Positions 1 through 8,955 of a stretch of DNA of 64,000 nucleotides are shown one piece after another. The notes under the pieces are model-generated. The model was not told the origin of the DNA. It searched no databases and saw only the letters and a program-made list of their open reading frames with translations. The DNA is from an uncultured Prochlorococcus sp. (GTDB lineage Bacteria; Cyanobacteriota; Cyanobacteriia; PCC-6307; Cyanobiaceae). Position 1 is the stretch's first letter. Each line of letters starts with the position of its first letter. Location: the NCBI GenBank assembly GCA_902612005.1, contig CACMCA010000004.1, positions 1-64,000 on the forward strand, given 5' to 3'. Position numbers and translations under genes: made by a program.

Positions 1-1421
1 ACAATATTCATTTTGGAGGATTTAAATTATTCCAAGAATTCTTAATTTCTGCATTTAATCCCAAGATCGATAATGAAATTATTATTACCGTAATTAAGCG
101 ATTAAATGAAACTATTTTAATTGGTTTTTTTAGTTGGTTAGTAAGTATTATTTTTGGAGCAATTTTTGGAATAATTTCCTCAAATATTTTTTATAAAATA
201 TTTAATATTCCAAATTTTTTCTACCGCATAATAAGGTTTTTTCTAACAATAATCAGATCCATACACGAAGTGGTTTGGGGAATAATACTAATGCAAATAT
301 ATGGAATAAATTTCTCGATAGGAATAATAGCTATATGTATACCTTATATTGCTGTAAATTCAAAAGTTTTTGCTGAACAATTAGAAACTATTGACTACAA
401 AAGTTTTGAATCTATAAATCAAATAAATGCACCTAAATTTTCTTCTTTACTAACTTTAATATGGAATCCAATAATTAATACATTGAAAAACTTTGGTTTA
501 TATCGATTAGAGTGTTCAATAAGAAGTACTGTGATTTTAGGACTTTTTGGGATTGGAGGAATAGGTACCAGTATTTTTTTATCTTTCCAAACTTTGAATT
601 TTAGAGAGTTATGGACTTATTTATGGTCCTTAGCAATCTTGATAATTCTTTCTGGATTAATATTCAAAAAAATAAAATTTAATACTACAAATAAAATCCT
701 ATCTATTTTTTTTATTGCAGTTTTTTTCATAACAATTTTATTTTCTTTTTCATATTTTCTTTATTTTATTTTTAATAATAATTTCGAGAATTTTAATTCC
801 CTTAGTTCTCTATTTAAATCAAGCTCAGATTTAGGATTATTTGATTTATTAAAACTTATATTAGAAACAATAATTTTAAGTCTTTTATCAACAGGAATCG
901 CAATTAGTTTACCTCCTTTAGTAATAGGAATTTTTAACAACAATAGTTCTAAAATTTTTATAAAAATTTTTGCATTTTTATTACGTTTAATACCTACACC
1001 TGTAATACTTCTAACTCTATTAACTTTTAATAATCCTTCTTTATCTTTAGCAGCTTTAACATTAGGTCTCCACAACGCTGGTATTACTAGCAAATTACTT
1101 TTTACAAATCTAGATAGCCAAGACAAGAGAAATTATATTGCAATGAAATCTCTAGGAATCTCAAAAAAGACTAGTTGGCTTTTAGGTTTATTTTCTCAAC
1201 AAGCAAAAAGTTACTTAGCATATTGCACTTATAGATCTGACATCATTATTAGAGAAACTGCAATCGTTGGGGTTATTGGAAGTGTTGGTCTAGGTTGGCA
1301 ATTGCAAGAATCACTAAGTTCCTTCGCATGGCAAGAAGTCACCATAGTTTTGATAGCTTACAGCTCCATCGCGATAGTTGGAGAATTAATAAATGGTAAA
1401 ATCAAAAATAGTTTAACTTGA
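1..1421 (+). CDS. phnE: Phosphonate-type ABC transporter permease (PhnE-like), 5' end cut by window edge
   Basis: The reading frame is already open at base 3 and runs to the stop at 1419-1421, giving about 472 visible residues, so the true start lies left of the window. The protein is polytopic. It shows two similar permease halves: the segment just before the first internal Met ends in an RSIHEVVWG-type motif as in PhnE, and the last 60 residues (RETAIVGVIGSVGLGWQ) form the binding-protein-dependent transport EAA/core segment. Such fused double permeases of around 500 residues are known for picocyanobacterial phosphonate or phosphite importers. The ATPase and binding-protein genes would be expected upstream, outside the window. 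Substrate (phosphonate, phosphite or phosphate) cannot be told from this part. Confidence 0.8.
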   Translation, partial: NIHFGGFKLFQEFLISAFNPKIDNEIIITVIKRLNETILIGFFSWLVSIIFGAIFGIISSNIFYKIFNIPNFFYRIIRFFLTIIRSIHEVVWGIILMQIYGINFSIGIIAICIPYIAVNSKVFAEQLETIDYKSFESINQINAPKFSSLLTLIWNPIINTLKNFGLYRLECSIRSTVILGLFGIGGIGTSIFLSFQTLNFRELWTYLWSLAILIILSGLIFKKIKFNTTNKILSIFFIAVFFITILFSFSYFLYFIFNNNFENFNSLSSLFKSSSDLGLFDLLKLILETIILSLLSTGIAISLPPLVIGIFNNNSSKIFIKIFAFLLRLIPTPVILLTLLTFNNPSLSLAALTLGLHNAGITSKLLFTNLDSQDKRNYIAMKSLGISKKTSWLLGLFSQQAKSYLAYCTYRSDIIIRETAIVGVIGSVGLGWQLQESLSSFAWQEVTIVLIAYSSIAIVGELINGKIKNSLT

Positions 1422-1469
1422 TTTGTAGGAATAATTTGTTAAATCAAGTAATTATTTTTTCCGGTTATA

Positions 1470-2114
1470 GTGATTAGTTTACCAAAACAGCTTGTTGTAA
1501 TTGGAGATAGCTCAGTTTATGGATGGGGAGATAATGAGGGTGGTGGATGGTGTGAGAGGCTTAGAAAAGATTGGGTTAATAACCAAAATGGGCCAGTTAT
1601 TTATCAACTTGGCGTTAGGGGAGATGGGATAGAAAAAGTTTCATCTAGATGGGAAAAAGAATGGTCATCTAGAGGAGAAACGAGAAGAAATAAACCTAAA
1701 GCAATCCTACTAAGTGTAGGTCTTAACGACACTGCAGCAATTGGTCAGATAAATGGAAGACATCAATTAGATATAGATGGATTTGAATATGGATTAGAGA
1801 GGCTAATTAATGAAATGAACTCTCAAACAAATGTATTTGTTATTGGTTTGACACCAGTTGACGAAAGCAAAATGCCGTTCGCAGGATGTCTATGGTACTC
1901 AAATGATTTTTGTAATTCTTATGAAAGGAGAATGGAGGAAGTATGCCTCAATCAGAATGTCCCATTTCTTCCTACTTTTAGAGAAATGTACTCTGATAAA
2001 AGGAGTAAAAGTTGGATTACGCATGATGGAATTCATCTAAATTCCGAAGGCCATTTCTGGCTTTTCCAAAGACTTAAAAGCTGGGAGATTCTTACAAAAT
2101 GGAAGGAATCTTAG
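1470..2114 (+). CDS. SGNH/GDSL-family hydrolase
   Basis: Predicted serine esterase, lipase or acyl-transferase-type enzyme of 214 residues with the SGNH blocks in order: GDSS at residues 12-15 (nucleophile Ser14), the LSVGLND block with Asn86, and DGIHLN near residues 186-191 supplying the Asp/His pair. No signal peptide or membrane segment is seen, so it is probably cytoplasmic. It begins with GTG and lies 48 bp behind the permease on the same strand, so co-transcription is possible. The family is sure; the substrate is unknown. Confidence 0.8.
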   Translation: MISLPKQLVVIGDSSVYGWGDNEGGGWCERLRKDWVNNQNGPVIYQLGVRGDGIEKVSSRWEKEWSSRGETRRNKPKAILLSVGLNDTAAIGQINGRHQLDIDGFEYGLERLINEMNSQTNVFVIGLTPVDESKMPFAGCLWYSNDFCNSYERRMEEVCLNQNVPFLPTFREMYSDKRSKSWITHDGIHLNSEGHFWLFQRLKSWEILTKWKES

Positions 2115-2130
2115 GTCTTTCCAAATATTA

Positions 2131-2874
2131 TTAATTTAAAAAATATGAATATAAAATAAGAGCAAAGATAGCAAAAACAGAAGCAATACTTGTCTGAATA
2201 GCATTTACCAATTCATTACTTAATTTATATTTGTTTTGAAATTTAGCACCAATAATACTTTCGGAAAGTGTTGCCAAGAATCCAGAAACTACAACAACTA
2301 TAAAATGATATTTTGTAGAAATAATTGATAGACGAAGCAATATAAAAGCCATAAATATTGATCCCAAAACACTAGCTAATGTTCCTTCTATACTTATTCC
2401 TCCCTCAGTTCCCCTATCCACCTTTTTAAGTGAAGTAATTAAGTATGTGTCTTTACCAAATCTTTTTCCAATTTCGCTGCCAAAAGTATCCGCCAACTTT
2501 GCAGCAAAACTTGCAGCAAAACCTACTTTAAACATCACTTCATTGGCAGCATCAAATTTGGTCATAATGGCAAGAAATAATCCTGTAGCTGCTGAGCCCC
2601 ATACATTCTCAGGACCTCTCCTGCCGCCTCTTTTTTCAGCAATTCCTTGTGCTTTTTTAAATTTAAAACCTATTTTGGTAACGAGGGATCCAAATAATAA
2701 ATAAATTACAACTGACATCCATCCCTGCCAAGACAAACATCCCCACAAAATTGTGCCTAAGATGCCTGCACTTACCCAACCACTTTTCGTCATCAAAGGA
2801 ATCCTGCAAAATATATAAATCAAAATAAAATTAGTGCAAAAACCTATAAAAAATTGATTTCTAATTAAATCCAT
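2131..2874 (-). CDS. DUF92/TIGR00297 integral membrane protein (phytyl-phosphate kinase VTE6-like)
   Basis: A 247-residue polytopic membrane protein with the family's conserved cytoplasmic stretch (EKRGGRRGPENVWGSAATG around residues 80-100) followed by ADTFGSEIG and VDRGTEGGIS. In plants the homologue VTE6 phosphorylates phytyl phosphate to phytyl diphosphate for tocopherol and phylloquinone synthesis, and cyanobacterial members are thought to recycle phytol from chlorophyll. That role here is an inference from family membership. It sits 6 bp downstream of rsmE on the minus strand, so the two are probably co-transcribed. Confidence 0.8.
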   Translation of the reverse strand: MDLIRNQFFIGFCTNFILIYIFCRIPLMTKSGWVSAGILGTILWGCLSWQGWMSVVIYLLFGSLVTKIGFKFKKAQGIAEKRGGRRGPENVWGSAATGLFLAIMTKFDAANEVMFKVGFAASFAAKLADTFGSEIGKRFGKDTYLITSLKKVDRGTEGGISIEGTLASVLGSIFMAFILLRLSIISTKYHFIVVVVSGFLATLSESIIGAKFQNKYKLSNELVNAIQTSIASVFAIFALILYSYFLN

Positions 2875-2880
2875 ATTTAT

Positions 2881-3654
2881 CTAATTCTCTAATTTCAAAT
2901 CAATTCTCCACTGATTAAGAATTGATGATGCGTTAATACTAGCCGTTGAAGTTCTCAAGATAGTGTCGGAAAGCTTAACAAAGGTAATATTATTTTTTTT
3001 AAAAAAATCTATTTCTTTAGCGGACCAACCTCCTTCAGGACCAATCACATTCCAAAAAATACCTCCTTTTTTATTTCCAAATTCTTGTTGTTTTCTTAAC
3101 CATTGATTTAAGTCATATATTGTTTCTTCTCTAGTTATGGAAATTGAAACTCTTTCTTGATTATCTCTACTTTTTAGCCATTCAATAATATCCATTCCAT
3201 TTAAAATAGATGGTTTCCATAATCTCTCACTTTGCTCAACAGCTTCATTGATAATTAAATTCCATCTCAAAAGTTTTCTAGAAAAATTTAAATTTTTGTT
3301 TACCTGTCTTTCTGAAAATAATGGCTGTATATAATCAATTCCTATTTCAGTACACATTTTTAAAATATCCTCAAAACCACTTTTTGGTATAACAACAGCT
3401 ATGCCTAATGAGAAAATTTCTTGTTCTTGAAATAAGTATGGTTTTTTTAATTGAATTATTTCTAAACAATCATTTTTAACTTTTATAGCTTTCCATAATG
3501 AACCCTCTCCGTTAGCTATAAATATTTTTTTACCATTTTTTATCCTCATTACTTTATTTAAATAATGAGCCTCTTCTTTAGAAAGTTCTAAATTATTGTT
3601 CTTAATATTTTCAATTCTTTCATGGGAAATAATTAATCTTGTCAAGTCTTCCAT
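2881..3654 (-). CDS. rsmE: 16S rRNA m3U1498 methyltransferase RsmE
   Basis: The SPOUT-class methyltransferase that modifies U1498 in the decoding region of 16S rRNA. Its 257 residues match the family length. The C-terminal SAM knot is clear: VIGPEGGWS near residues 200-208 and LRTSTASINA near 233-242. The N-terminal half is the PUA-like RNA-binding part (HYLNKVMRIKNG). It starts with ATG, is 9 bp from the DUF3531 gene upstream and 6 bp from the DUF92 gene downstream, so a three-gene minus-strand operon is likely. Confidence 0.93.
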   Translation of the reverse strand: MEDLTRLIISHERIENIKNNNLELSKEEAHYLNKVMRIKNGKKIFIANGEGSLWKAIKVKNDCLEIIQLKKPYLFQEQEIFSLGIAVVIPKSGFEDILKMCTEIGIDYIQPLFSERQVNKNLNFSRKLLRWNLIINEAVEQSERLWKPSILNGMDIIEWLKSRDNQERVSISITREETIYDLNQWLRKQQEFGNKKGGIFWNVIGPEGGWSAKEIDFFKKNNITFVKLSDTILRTSTASINASSILNQWRIDLKLEN

Positions 3655-3663
3655 CTAAAACAC

Positions 3664-4107
3664 TTAATCTTTGAAAACTAAATCTTCATGTTCTTCAACT
3701 GACCAATCATTATTTTCACCCCCAATAATTAACTCTTCAATTTTTACATAATTATTTGATATCTCATTCAAAGAATTAATTAATATATCTATTGAAATGG
3801 AGTCTGAAGTTCCAAAATCAACCCAACATCTTCCCCAAAGATTTTGATATTCCATAATTCCTAAATTATGCATTAAGGCTGGAAGAGATGCATTTTTTTG
3901 GTCATTATCATAGGACATCCAACTTAGATCGGAACCCTCTTCATGAGTTTGCAAATTTTCAGAATTAAATCCACCTAACCTTCCCAAAACGTACCAACTA
4001 TCAAAAACACCATCTAAATAATTTTTTTCGTCTTGAGTTGGTGATTCTGCAAACCTGATCCATATCCAACAATTAAAAGGATCAACTTCCCTAAAAATTA
4101 TATTCAT
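3664..4107 (-). CDS. DUF3531 family protein
   Basis: A 147-residue soluble protein, acidic, with no signal peptide or membrane segment. The N-terminal half (FREVDPFNCWIWIRF, then SWYVLGRLGGFN) is the conserved block of the cyanobacterial and plastid DUF3531 family. No catalytic motif is known. It is the first gene of the minus-strand run DUF3531-rsmE-DUF92 and diverges from the ABC ATPase gene across an 83 bp spacer. Function unknown. Confidence 0.75.
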   Translation of the reverse strand: MNIIFREVDPFNCWIWIRFAESPTQDEKNYLDGVFDSWYVLGRLGGFNSENLQTHEEGSDLSWMSYDNDQKNASLPALMHNLGIMEYQNLWGRCWVDFGTSDSISIDILINSLNEISNNYVKIEELIIGGENNDWSVEEHEDLVFKD

Positions 4108-4190
4108 ATTGACTAATATCTTTTTATATCTAAAGCTATTATAAGTAAGTTATTACTAGATTCAAATTCATACCTATAACTTAATTAATA

Positions 4191-4838
4191 ATGCTTGATT
4201 TAAAAGAAATATCTTATCAACCCCAAACTGGTGAAAGAAAAATAATAGACAATTTAAATTTAAAAGTTCATGAAAATGAAATCATTTTAATTTGCGGCAA
4301 TAGTGGTTCAGGGAAAACAACACTACTCGAAATAATAAGCGGATTAACAAATCCGCAAAAGGGAAAAATTACTTGGAAGAATAAAATTTTGTCTCCTAAA
4401 CAAAGAAGATGGTTTTGTGGAGTAGTATTCCAATTTCCCGAAAGATACTTTATAGGTACAACTATTGGTAAAGAATTAAAAATAGGCCATAAATCTTTAA
4501 GAGAAAAAAATATAGAAATAGTCTTAAATAAAGTTGGTTTGAAAAAAGTTAATCTGACTCAACCACCAGAACGGCTAAGTGGCGGAGAACAAAGGCGGTT
4601 AGCTGTAGCAGTTCAACTACTAAGAAACCCCTCAATTCTTTTACTTGATGAACCAACTGCTGGATTAGATTATTCAATGAGAAATGATGTGAAGAATTTA
4701 ATTCTTGATTTAAAAAATAAAAATACAATTATTATTGTTACTCATGAACCTGCCTTATTTGAGGGAATTCCTTCTAGGATATTATTCTTGGAAAAAGGGA
4801 AAATCAAAAATTTTATGAAAGAAAATCATGCAGGATAG
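4191..4838 (+). CDS. ABC transporter ATP-binding protein (cobalt/ECF-like, plastid ABCI11-like)
   Basis: A complete stand-alone nucleotide-binding domain of 215 residues: Walker [10 protein letters not shown] (36-44), Q-loop VVFQFPER (78-85), signature LSGGEQ (129-134), Walker B LLLDEP (150-155) and the switch histidine in THEP near 184. No membrane domain is fused and no permease gene is adjacent, so the partner is not visible here. The sequence type resembles CbiO/EcfA and the plant plastid ABCI11 group. The end overlaps the hslO start by 11 bp, indicating translational coupling. Confidence 0.82.
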   Translation: MLDLKEISYQPQTGERKIIDNLNLKVHENEIILICGNSGSGKTTLLEIISGLTNPQKGKITWKNKILSPKQRRWFCGVVFQFPERYFIGTTIGKELKIGHKSLREKNIEIVLNKVGLKKVNLTQPPERLSGGEQRRLAVAVQLLRNPSILLLDEPTAGLDYSMRNDVKNLILDLKNKNTIIIVTHEPALFEGIPSRILFLEKGKIKNFMKENHAG

Positions 4839-5736
4839 GATAGTTCGGGCTACTGCAGCCAATGGAGGAATAAGATTAATTGCGGTCTTAACAACAGAAT
4901 CTTCTTTAGAAGCAAAAAAAAGACACGGCCTTTCTTACTTAACCACCTGTATCTTAGGCAGAGCATTTAGTGCTTCACTGCTTTTAGCAAGCTCGATGAA
5001 AATAATGCATGGTAGAGTCACTTTAAGAGTTAGATCTGACGGACCTTTAAAGGGATTACTAGTTGATGCAGGTAGAGACGGGAAAGTTAGGGGTTATGTA
5101 GGGAATCCTAATTTAGAATTGGACCTAGTCAAAATAGACAATAATAAATATTCTTTTGATTTCACAAAAGCATTAGGTACAGGATATTTAAATGTAATTA
5201 GAGATAGTGGATTTGGAGAACCCTTTACAAGCACTGTTGAACTAGTAAATGGGAATATTGCTGAAGACTTAGCTTCATATTTATATCATTCAGAGCAAAC
5301 TCCCTCTGCTGTATTTATTGGAGAAAAAATTCAAAATAAAAGTGTTATTTGTAGTGGTGGCTTATTAGCTCAAGTTTTACCGAAAAAAGATACTGACCCT
5401 CTGCTAGTCTCACTACTTGAAGAAAGATGCAAAGAAATTAATTCTTTCAGCGAAGATCTATTTAAGTCAAAAGATAATCTTCTTGAGTTAATTAGAAATA
5501 TATTTCCCGATATTGACGATAAATCAATCTCCGAAAAAGCTCGTTCTCAAGAAGTGAGTTTTAAATGCAAGTGTTCCAAACAAAGAAGTTTAAATGCGAT
5601 GAAAATGCTTGATAAGAGCGAGTTAGAGGACATCCTCAAGAAAGATGGCAAAGCAGAGTTGGTTTGTGAATTTTGTAAAAATAAATATCTTATAAATTAT
5701 GAAGAAATTAAATCTATGATAGAAAATCAATCATAA
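4828..5736 (+). CDS. hslO: Redox-regulated holdase chaperone Hsp33
   Basis: Hsp33 holds unfolding proteins during oxidative stress. Its 302 residues match the family. The C-terminal redox switch is complete: Cys247 and Cys249 (CxC) with Cys280 and Cys283 (CxxC), the four zinc ligands whose oxidation activates the chaperone. The N-terminal domain starts with the typical [14 protein letters not shown]. It overlaps the upstream ABC ATPase by 11 bp and its last 6 bp overlap the convergent CPP1-like gene. Confidence 0.95.
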   Translation: MQDRIVRATAANGGIRLIAVLTTESSLEAKKRHGLSYLTTCILGRAFSASLLLASSMKIMHGRVTLRVRSDGPLKGLLVDAGRDGKVRGYVGNPNLELDLVKIDNNKYSFDFTKALGTGYLNVIRDSGFGEPFTSTVELVNGNIAEDLASYLYHSEQTPSAVFIGEKIQNKSVICSGGLLAQVLPKKDTDPLLVSLLEERCKEINSFSEDLFKSKDNLLELIRNIFPDIDDKSISEKARSQEVSFKCKCSKQRSLNAMKMLDKSELEDILKKDGKAELVCEFCKNKYLINYEEIKSMIENQS

Positions 5737-6405
5737 AAAAATTACGCCTAGCCATAAAATAACCATGGCCGGAATACTTTGAATTTTTTGTATTGATAAA
5801 GAGTTGTTTGATACTTCCTGTATGAAAGAATTATTTTCAAGCAATCCACCAAATATTAATCCTATCGAGAGAAAGGTAACACTCCAACCCAGAGAACCTA
5901 TAAATCTTTTCCCCGATTTAATTTGAGTATAGGTAAGTATTAATGTTGAGATAGAGAGTAAAAGTCTATTATTAGAGTCTGGACTGATAAATAACAATAT
6001 TAAAAATAATAACCCAACAGATATTTTTATTGAAAGATTATCAAATGAGGGGGTAGTTATTTTTGGCAGACTATACTGACTTGAATTGTTAGAGTTATTA
6101 TTTAAATTTTTTATCTTAGAAAGAAGTGGGAAATTATTATTGGTAAATTGATTAATTTGTTTTTCTTTTTTTGAGGCACTCACAGCTTCATAGCTTACAT
6201 TTCCTGATTGCCTAGCTTTTAAACTGCCCATGAGTAATTGATCAAAGGAAGATTCTATTTTCGCTTTTAAAATTAAGTCTTCACCAGCCTCTTTAACTTT
6301 AATATCTCTAGCCTTCTGAATATCCTCAAAAGCAGCACCTTCTTTTACACCTAAAATTTCATAAGGTGATTTTTCGTTATTATTTTTATTACTGTTTGAA
6401 TCCAA
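5731..6405 (-). CDS. CPP1-like protein (J-like domain plus membrane segments)
   Basis: A 224-residue protein with an N-terminal J-like domain ([20 protein letters not shown], residues about 13-32) that lacks the HPD motif of true DnaJ proteins, a low-complexity Asn/Ser linker, and about four hydrophobic helices in the C-terminal half. This layout is that of the CPP1 family (chaperone-like protein of protochlorophyllide oxidoreductase; DUF3353), which in plants stabilises POR at plastid membranes. The start codon is TTG; no better in-frame ATG is seen. It is convergent with hslO, with a 6 bp overlap. Confidence 0.75.
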   Translation of the reverse strand: MDSNSNKNNNEKSPYEILGVKEGAAFEDIQKARDIKVKEAGEDLILKAKIESSFDQLLMGSLKARQSGNVSYEAVSASKKEKQINQFTNNNFPLLSKIKNLNNNSNNSSQYSLPKITTPSFDNLSIKISVGLLFLILLFISPDSNNRLLLSISTLILTYTQIKSGKRFIGSLGWSVTFLSIGLIFGGLLENNSFIQEVSNNSLSIQKIQSIPAMVILWLGVIFL

Positions 6406-6456
6406 AATTTTTTACCAATACTAATAGATTAACTAATTTTATAATCCATTAAGACT

Positions 6457-8094
6457 TTATAAAACAATTGGTTCGACTCCACTAACAACGGGCGCAACTT
6501 TGTTTAAATTTAATTGATTATTGTCTTCCACAAACTGATTTAGATTCCACTCATTTTTGAAAAGAATAACTGGCCTATTCCAACAATCTTTAACTATTTT
6601 ACAGTTGAATATTCTGCCTAGTTTTTCAATGGCTGGCCATCCATCAGAAATCCATCTAGCCAATTCATATGGCATTGCTTCAAGATTTGCATCTACACCA
6701 TATTCATTTTTTAATCTGTGAGTTACTACCTCCAGCTGCAATTGGCCAACGGCTGCGAGTATAGGGTCTCTTTTACTCTCATCAAAGTCATAAAGAATCT
6801 GAACAGCTCCTTCTTCTCGAAGTTCATTAATACCCTTTCTAAAGTTTTTAAATGCTGAGGGATTTGGATTTCTTAGCCAACTGAATATTTCAGGACTAAA
6901 GGATGGTATGCCCTCATATTCCAGATGAGCACCCGTATAAAGAGTATCTCCAATAGAAAACATCCCTGGATTATTTAAACCAATAACATCTCCAGGATAG
7001 GCATCATCAACTACTTCTCTATCTTGCCCAAATATTTTTTGTGGTCTTGATAATCTGATTGTTTTCCCAGTTCTGGAATGTTTAACTGACATATCCTTTT
7101 CAAATTTGCCACTACAAACTCTTATAAAAGCAACCCTATCTCTGTGCTTTGGATCCATATTTGCCTGAAGCTTAAAAACAAACCCACTAAATTCATCGCT
7201 TGCCGGTTCAATATCCCCTTTATTACTATTTCTTGAAGTTGGTTTTTGTGCCATTTTTAAAAAACTATCTAAAAATGGCCTTACGCCAAAATTAGTCATT
7301 GCAGATCCAAAGAAAACTGGGGTTAAAGAGCCATTAAAAACTTTTTCTTTTTCAAATTTAGATCCTGCCTCATCAAGAACCTCCAATTCTTCAAGTGAGT
7401 TTTCAAGTAAATCTCTCTCTACATATTTTGATAGCTCTTTATCTTCAAGACTTAATCTTTTCTCATTCGATTGTTTCCCTCTCACTGCTTTATCAAATAA
7501 AATCACCTCTTTAGAAAATCTATCAATAACCCCTCTAAATTCCTCGCCACTCCCAATTGGCCAGTTTATAGGTAGGGTATTTAATCCAAGTTCTGATTCA
7601 ATTTCATCAAGTAAAGAGAATGGCTCTCTTCCTGGTCTATCCATTTTATTTATGAAAGTAAATATTGGTATTTTTCGCATCTTGCAAACTTCAAACAATT
7701 TTCTAGTTTGAGGTTCTAATCCTTTAGCAGCATCTTCCAACATAACTGCATTATCAGCAGCAGCTAATGTTCTATAAGTATCTTCGGAGAAATCTTGGTG
7801 TCCTGGTGTATCTAATAGATTAATTACTGATCTTTCATATTCAAATTGCAATACAGTTGATGTAATAGAAATACCTCTTTGTTTCTCAAGTTCCATCCAG
7901 TCTGAGGTTGCTTTTCTCTGATTACCCCTAGCTTTTACTGCTCCTGCCTGTTGAATGGCACCTCCATACAAAAGAAGCTTCTCGGTGAGAGTCGTTTTCC
8001 CAGCATCTGGATGTGAAATAATAGCAAAATTTCTTCTTTTATTTACCGCATCCAGTATTTCTTTATTATTTAGAATTTTAGTACCTAAGCTCAT
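6457..8094 (-). CDS. prfC: Peptide chain release factor 3 (RF3)
   Basis: The GTPase that recycles RF1/RF2 from the ribosome after peptide release. It has 545 residues (family about 530). G-domain motifs are intact: HPDAGKTTL (28-36), a switch-[11 protein letters not shown] and NKMD for guanine specificity. Domains II and III follow ([19 protein letters not shown] near the C-terminal third). It starts with ATG and is followed downstream by the CPP1-like gene with a 51 bp gap. Confidence 0.95.
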   Translation of the reverse strand: MSLGTKILNNKEILDAVNKRRNFAIISHPDAGKTTLTEKLLLYGGAIQQAGAVKARGNQRKATSDWMELEKQRGISITSTVLQFEYERSVINLLDTPGHQDFSEDTYRTLAAADNAVMLEDAAKGLEPQTRKLFEVCKMRKIPIFTFINKMDRPGREPFSLLDEIESELGLNTLPINWPIGSGEEFRGVIDRFSKEVILFDKAVRGKQSNEKRLSLEDKELSKYVERDLLENSLEELEVLDEAGSKFEKEKVFNGSLTPVFFGSAMTNFGVRPFLDSFLKMAQKPTSRNSNKGDIEPASDEFSGFVFKLQANMDPKHRDRVAFIRVCSGKFEKDMSVKHSRTGKTIRLSRPQKIFGQDREVVDDAYPGDVIGLNNPGMFSIGDTLYTGAHLEYEGIPSFSPEIFSWLRNPNPSAFKNFRKGINELREEGAVQILYDFDESKRDPILAAVGQLQLEVVTHRLKNEYGVDANLEAMPYELARWISDGWPAIEKLGRIFNCKIVKDCWNRPVILFKNEWNLNQFVEDNNQLNLNKVAPVVSGVEPIVL

Positions 8095-8125
8095 TTATAT
8101 AATATAAGGGCCTTTCACTTAGTTA

Positions 8126-8821
8126 TTAAACATTACCATAGACTATTAAATAATTTTCACCTTCTTCAAACACATCTAAAGAAGATAGATCATTCTCTAA
8201 AGTAAAATTTTTTAACTCCTTAAGAGTATAAGAAGCTCTTAAAGATGCATAATAATCATTAGTTAAAATCTCATTAAATTTTGTTGAACATTGTGCTTTG
8301 AGTTCTAAAGCGGACTTTTCATCTAATGGCCTTTTTAAGTCCTTATGAAAATTTACAGTGATATTACTAGACAAACTTCTAATAGTGTTGAAGAAATCTT
8401 CAAGATTGGTTATGTGATGAATCAAACTGTTGCTTACAAGCAAACTAATTCTTTTTTTAAATAAAAAATTATTTGATTTAATGTCTTTGATGTCAGAACA
8501 AATGTAGCGTAAATTTTTTAATTTTTTTTTATTATCTGAGATATTTTTATTATATTCTGCTCTCAAAATCATCTCCTTAGAACCATCTATTCCAACTACT
8601 TCAGTTTTAGGCCATTTTATTGCTAACTTCTCAGAAATATTTCCTGGGCCGCATCCTAAATCAACTATTAAATCTTTTTCACCTAAAGAAATATTTTTCC
8701 TCAAAAGATAATGATTTATTTGATTAATTAAATTAACTTCCCCTTCTGAAAAATCAGCTTTGTCATAAGAAATAACCTGCTCTTTTTCTTCCATTAATTC
8801 AGGTTCAGGGATTCTTTCCAT
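8126..8821 (-). CDS. Class I SAM-dependent methyltransferase
   Basis: A 231-residue Rossmann-fold methyltransferase. Motif I is VDLGCGPG (53-60), followed by VVGIDGS (motif II acid) and an SDIKDI stretch (motif III). The C-terminal half, which sets substrate specificity, has no recognisable signature. It does not show the conserved cysteines expected of an arsenite methyltransferase. It lies 31 bp upstream of prfC on the same strand and diverges from nrdJ. Substrate unknown. Confidence 0.75.
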   Translation of the reverse strand: MERIPEPELMEEKEQVISYDKADFSEGEVNLINQINHYLLRKNISLGEKDLIVDLGCGPGNISEKLAIKWPKTEVVGIDGSKEMILRAEYNKNISDNKKKLKNLRYICSDIKDIKSNNFLFKKRISLLVSNSLIHHITNLEDFFNTIRSLSSNITVNFHKDLKRPLDEKSALELKAQCSTKFNEILTNDYYASLRASYTLKELKNFTLENDLSSLDVFEEGENYLIVYGNV

Positions 8822-8955
8822 ATCCTTTATTGAAACAAAGATTTCATATTAAACATAATTCTACACAAACCGTTAAATAGTGGTAAGAATGGTTGCAGAC
8901 GCCACAGGTAGAGTTATTCTTCCAGTACGGGTTATTTACATACTTTTTTTTTATC

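Noticed and set aside
761-1126. Open frame on the minus strand inside the permease gene
   Set aside because: Shadow of an AT-rich membrane protein gene; the composition is Lys/Leu-rich antisense of TM helices.
8822-8955. Possible cobalamin riboswitch upstream of the B12-dependent reductase (GACGCCACAGG near 8898)
   Set aside because: The B12-box-like core is imperfect and the other conserved blocks (GGAANNNGGTG, CCCGCAACTG) are missing; the spacer is also too short.
8893-8955. N-terminal hydrophobic extension of nrdJ
   Set aside because: It adds a membrane-like segment not found in the soluble RTPR family; GTG at 8956 gives the expected N-terminus.
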